From: Chitinophagaceae bacterium
Lineage (GTDB): Bacteria; Bacteroidota; Bacteroidia; Chitinophagales; Chitinophagaceae
Assembly: GCA_016719015.1 (NCBI GenBank)
Contig: JADKAZ010000001.1
Location: forward strand, 310,001-374,000
Direction: 5' to 3'
Length of the DNA stretch: 64,000 nucleotides
How positions within the stretch are numbered: position 1 is the first letter of the stretch; each line of letters begins with the position of its first letter. Both the position numbers and the translations under genes were made by a program. Below, piece after piece: positions 61,100-64,000 of the stretch. The notes below the pieces were generated by a model that saw nothing but the letters and a program-made list of their open reading frames with translations, was not told the origin of the DNA and made no database searches.

Positions 61100-62227
61100 A
61101 TGCATTTTCCGACAGATTATCAGAATATTTTAAGGCGGATTAATAATATTAACCCCATTGAATACCGCAATACAAGAAATTATACTGAGGGAGACATCTC
61201 CTACCTATCCCCTTACATTTCCCGGGGTGTGATTTCGACAAAACAAGTAGTGGATACACTGTTGACAAAAGGATATGATTTTTCAGCCTCCATAAAATTT
61301 ATACAACAACTGGCCTGGCGGGAATATTTTCAGCGGGCATGGCAATTCCTGGAAGACGATATGTTTGATGATATCCGCCATCGCTACACCGGCATCAGGC
61401 ACAAAAAAATGCCAATCGCATTAACAACCGCTTCAACCGGAATTGAATCTGTAGACAATGCTATCCGTGAATTATATGAAACCGGTTATATGCATAACCA
61501 TTTGCGTATGTATACTGCAAGTATTGCCTGCAATATAAGCAAGGCGGATTGGCTTGTTCCTTCAGAGTGGATGTATTATCATCTTTTAGACGGGGACCTG
61601 GCCAGTAACACCTGCAGTTGGCAATGGATAGCAGGCAATTTTTCTTCCAAACAATATTTCTGTAACCAGGAAAATATTAATAAATACACTGGTAGCAAAC
61701 AAAGGCATACATTTCTTGACAAGGCATATGATGAATTGCCAGCTATGGATATTCCCGGGATATTATCCAGTACCACATCATTACAGTTAACAACTTCATT
61801 GCCCGATAGTAAAATTACCGGCGTAGAACCTTCTCTTCCATTACTATTATATACATCCTATAATTTAGATCCGGAATGGCGAAAAGACATGAAGGCCAAC
61901 CGAATTTTATTACTAGAGCCCTCGCATTTCCGGCAACATCCTGTAAGCGAAAAAGTAGTAGCCTTTATTCTGGAACTTGCTAAAAATATCGAAGGACTTC
62001 AAATATTTGTCGGGGAGGTCAATAAGATTCCCGGTATAAATCAATTTCCTTCAATTTATTCAAAGGAACATCCTGCATTTAAACATCTCCCGGGAATAAA
62101 AGATGAACGGGATTGGATATTTCCAGAAGTAAATGGTTTTTATAATTCCTTCTTTTCGTTTTGGAAAAAGTGTGAGCAGACTTTAAAAGTAAAAGGCAAA
62201 ATAAAAGCTGAACTACTTAGAGCCTGA
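61100..62227 (+). CDS. FAD-binding photolyase-like protein with FAD domain first
   Basis: 375 aa. Residues 1-210 correspond to the C-terminal helical FAD-binding half of photolyases: YLSPYISRGVISTKQVV, FIQQLAWREYFQRAWQF, GYMHNHLRMYTASIAC, HLLDGDLASNTCSWQWIAG. There is no N-terminal antenna domain; instead an alpha/beta-looking segment follows at about 245-340 (YNLDPEWRKDMKANRILLL, EKVVAFILELAKNIEGLQIF), so the order is reversed relative to canonical photolyases. FAD binding is likely; repair activity not provable from this. Start ATG 61100 fits the family; the SD is not visible. Confidence 0.75.
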   Translation: MHFPTDYQNILRRINNINPIEYRNTRNYTEGDISYLSPYISRGVISTKQVVDTLLTKGYDFSASIKFIQQLAWREYFQRAWQFLEDDMFDDIRHRYTGIRHKKMPIALTTASTGIESVDNAIRELYETGYMHNHLRMYTASIACNISKADWLVPSEWMYYHLLDGDLASNTCSWQWIAGNFSSKQYFCNQENINKYTGSKQRHTFLDKAYDELPAMDIPGILSSTTSLQLTTSLPDSKITGVEPSLPLLLYTSYNLDPEWRKDMKANRILLLEPSHFRQHPVSEKVVAFILELAKNIEGLQIFVGEVNKIPGINQFPSIYSKEHPAFKHLPGIKDERDWIFPEVNGFYNSFFSFWKKCEQTLKVKGKIKAELLRA

Positions 62228-62246
62228 ATGGGTGATTGCTCTTACT

Positions 62247-62254
62247 TATCTTTG
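62247..62254 (+). promoter_or_regulatory. Candidate -7 box of the thioesterase gene
   Basis: TATCTTTG, exact TAnnTTTG, ends 14 bases before ATG 62269. It supports that start over the TTG at 62236, which would lie upstream of the promoter. Predicted leader is about 8 nt. Confidence 0.5.
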
Positions 62255-62268
62255 TACAAATAACAAGA

Positions 62269-62784
62269 ATGGAAGCAAGAAAAGCGGCTGGCAGCCTGAT
62301 AATAATGACGGAGATTGTTCTACCCAACGATACCAACGTATTTGGCAACCTGATGGGCGGACGGTTAATGTACTGGATGGATATTGCAGCAGCATTATCG
62401 GCACAAAAACATTGCAATGCCCCTGTGGTTACAGCCTCGGTTGATAATATTTCTTTTGAAAACCCCATTAAGTTGGGCAATGCTGTTCATATTGAAGCAA
62501 AAGTTACCAGAGCATTTAACAGCTCCATGGAAGTACACCTGAAAGTGTGGGGAGAAGATATGACACAACAGTACAAATACAAAAGCAACGAAGCGTATTA
62601 CACCTTTGTTGCACTGGACCCTAATCGAAAACCCAGGCCTGTTCCTCAATTGGTTGTTGAAACGGATGAAGAAAAAAAACTTTTTGATGGGGCTCTAAGA
62701 AGAAGGCAGCTAAGGTTGATTCTTGGAGGAAAGATGAAACCGGACGATGCGGTAGAACTAAAAGCTCTATTTTTTAAAGACTGA
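62269..62784 (+). CDS. Acyl-CoA thioesterase, hotdog fold (YciA/BACH type)
   Basis: 171 aa from ATG 62269 (MEARKAAGSLIIM). Hydrolyses acyl-CoA to fatty acid and CoA, cytosolic. Signatures: NDTNVFGNLMGGRLMYWMD with the catalytic Asn and Asp, VVTASVDNISFENPIKLG, and AKVTRAFNSSMEVHLKVWGED. The C-terminal 55 residues carry a helical extension with EEKKLFDGALRRRQLRL. Convergent with the acyltransferase at 62791; both concern acyl chains but no operon link. Confidence 0.9.
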   Translation: MEARKAAGSLIIMTEIVLPNDTNVFGNLMGGRLMYWMDIAAALSAQKHCNAPVVTASVDNISFENPIKLGNAVHIEAKVTRAFNSSMEVHLKVWGEDMTQQYKYKSNEAYYTFVALDPNRKPRPVPQLVVETDEEKKLFDGALRRRQLRLILGGKMKPDDAVELKALFFKD

Positions 62785-62790
62785 TTCATG

Positions 62791-63558
62791 TCAACTATCT
62801 GTCGTTTGCCAGTGATGTTTACCCATCATCATAAACTTTTTGCTTTGTTCAATAGCATCCATGATCTGGGACATAATATTTTCCGCAGGAGCATCGTAAT
62901 CAATCACTAAAGGTTCTTTAAATGTAACGGAAAGAATAGTCCCTTTCTTCTTAAATTTTAATCCCTTTTTATTAAAGGCCCGCCAAAAACCACCAATCAC
63001 CACTGGAATTACTATTGGCTTCATTTGCTTAATAATTAATGCAGTGCCTTTTCTGGCGGGTGCAAATGGCTTTGTTGTTCCCTGAGGAAAAGTGATGACC
63101 CAGTTTTTTTCTAATGCTCTGTGTATTTTACGGGTATCTGATGGGTCAAGGCCCTTTCTTCTTTCATTGGCTTCTTTATTCCAGGTGCGTTTAACAGTAA
63201 TACCACCAGCTAATAAAAATAAGCGGCTTATTAGACTCCCTTTCATAGTGGTTTCTGCTGCTACATAATTAACCCTGGTAAAAGGATTTAATAAATAGTA
63301 TGGAACACCTAGCCGGTTCATTTTACCCCATTTTACTGCACAGAAAATATGTAGAAAGGTTATTACATCGGCAAAATAAGTTTGGTGATTACTCACAAAT
63401 AACACCCGTTGCTTTGGCAGGTTCTTCAGATGCTCTGTCCCTGCTATCCTCAATTTATTGACGATAGCCAGACCCGGATAAAAAAACAAGCCTACTATGA
63501 AGTAAACTATTTTCCTGACCGGATGAAAATTTCTTAACCTTTCTCCAATAGAAGCCAT
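62791..63558 (-). CDS. PlsC-family 1-acylglycerol-3-phosphate acyltransferase
   Basis: 255 aa from ATG 63558 (MASIGERLRNFHPV); 7 codons are open upstream. Acyltransferase motifs: block I VSNHQTYFADVI (the HX4D active site, H-QTYF-D), block II-like GGITVKRTW, block III ITFPQGTTKPFA (EGT variant QGT), and IPVVIGGFWRAF. One N-terminal membrane-associated helix (KIVYFIVGLFFYPGLAI). Likely adds an acyl chain to lysophosphatidate or another lysolipid at the inner membrane. Confidence 0.85.
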   Translation of the reverse strand: MASIGERLRNFHPVRKIVYFIVGLFFYPGLAIVNKLRIAGTEHLKNLPKQRVLFVSNHQTYFADVITFLHIFCAVKWGKMNRLGVPYYLLNPFTRVNYVAAETTMKGSLISRLFLLAGGITVKRTWNKEANERRKGLDPSDTRKIHRALEKNWVITFPQGTTKPFAPARKGTALIIKQMKPIVIPVVIGGFWRAFNKKGLKFKKKGTILSVTFKEPLVIDYDAPAENIMSQIMDAIEQSKKFMMMGKHHWQTTDS

Positions 63559-63657
63559 TGATTTCTTTTTGACACGCAATGATGGCTCAAATTAACGAAT
63601 TACTGATGAAGTAAATAGGTTTAAATTATTGAAAAAAGGGATACGAAAGTGGTCTTC

Positions 63658-64000
63658 TTACTTTGAAATTTTCTGCACATATACTTCATTTGCATTTTTA
63701 TTTGCAATGCGTATAAAGTAAATACCGGATGATAAGTCTTTCAGATCATTTACTGAAACCTGATTGAGCCCACGACTTACTGCATAGCCGGATTGCCTAA
63801 CCGTTTTCCCAAGTGAATTTAAAATGCTTACATCAATAGTTGTAGTAGCGGGAGCTATATAAGTAATGTTTACAAAGTCTGTAACCGGATTGGGCCAGAT
63901 TTTCATACCAGCATTTTTGTTTGCTCGTATAATTACAACATTTGAATAGGCAAATCGACCCTCTCTGTCCATTGCCTTTATACGGTAGTAGATAATATTA
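63658..64000 (-). CDS. T9SS type A sorting-domain protein, C-terminal fragment
   Basis: The frame is open to the right edge (IIYYRIKAMDREGRFAYSN), so only the last 114 residues are visible. Ending: IWPNPVTDFVNITYIAPA, VSILNSLGKTVRQ, NQVSVNDLKDLSSGIYFIRI and EVYVQKISK, the beta-sandwich that type IX secretion recognises. The upstream part YYRIKAMDREGRFAYSNV is fibronectin-III-like. A secreted or surface-attached protein; the passenger domain is outside the window. Confidence 0.88.
   Translation of the reverse strand, partial: NIIYYRIKAMDREGRFAYSNVVIIRANKNAGMKIWPNPVTDFVNITYIAPATTTIDVSILNSLGKTVRQSGYAVSRGLNQVSVNDLKDLSSGIYFIRIANKNANEVYVQKISK

Overview
The window is one contiguous stretch of a Bacteroidota chromosome, most likely from the Chitinophagaceae or a close relative. 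The evidence is: a type IX secretion (T9SS) sorting domain at the right edge; exact Bacteroidota -7 boxes (TAnnTTTG) a few bases before several start codons, with no convincing Shine-Dalgarno sites; NarL/LuxR two-component pairs whose kinases carry periplasmic TPRs; exported proteins that begin with the GIGTTTP-type motif; and an AT-rich composition. No tRNA, rRNA, CRISPR array, transposase or phage structural module was seen.

Layout. 0-6.2 kb: the end of a tryptophan/3-hydroxyanthranilate degradation pair (3-hydroxyanthranilate dioxygenase, ACMS decarboxylase), a leftward GDPD lipoprotein/PaiB/Mrp group, an exported protein and a 3-hydroxybutyryl-CoA dehydrogenase. 6.2-7.6 kb: a decayed caspase-like gene with two frameshifts and several stops. 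7.6-15.8 kb: housekeeping genes (YigZ, RibD, PrmC, ExbB/ExbD, SPFH protein, PepT, FKBP isomerase, NamZ-type muramidase).

15.8-38.2 kb is the most unusual part: two related modules in tandem. Each has a leftward response regulator plus TPR sensor kinase, divergent from a rightward gene for an exported GIGTTTP-type protein. That gene is followed by exported proteins from two shared families: a 450-480 aa family with three copies, and a beta-sandwich (LamG-like) family with three copies. The first module also has a TPR protein split by a frameshift at an A9 run, an M48 lipoprotein and a Het-C-like protein. A short motif, TTTC(A/G)GGG(G)AT, lies 44-70 bp before all four rightward transcription-unit heads of this region. 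I infer one co-regulated cell-envelope system with its own duplicated sensors; its function cannot be read from the sequence.

38.2-58.3 kb: Fmt, LysM protein, RNA methyltransferase, M28 peptidase, three-gene PntAA/PntAB/PntB transhydrogenase, methyltransferase, FolA, ThyA, a glycosyltransferase-HAD phosphatase fusion, TPR protein, universal stress protein, an OmpR-type two-component pair and proline dehydrogenase. 58.3-62.2 kb: a photolyase/cryptochrome cluster (SDR, photolyase-related protein without the usual Fe-S cysteines, DUF2256 protein, TIGR03643 protein, and a photolyase-like protein with FAD domain first). The right edge holds a thioesterase, an acyltransferase and the T9SS protein.

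Short palindromic repeats are scattered between genes. In two cases they lie inside coding sequence: within ribD, and forming the C-terminus of PntAB.
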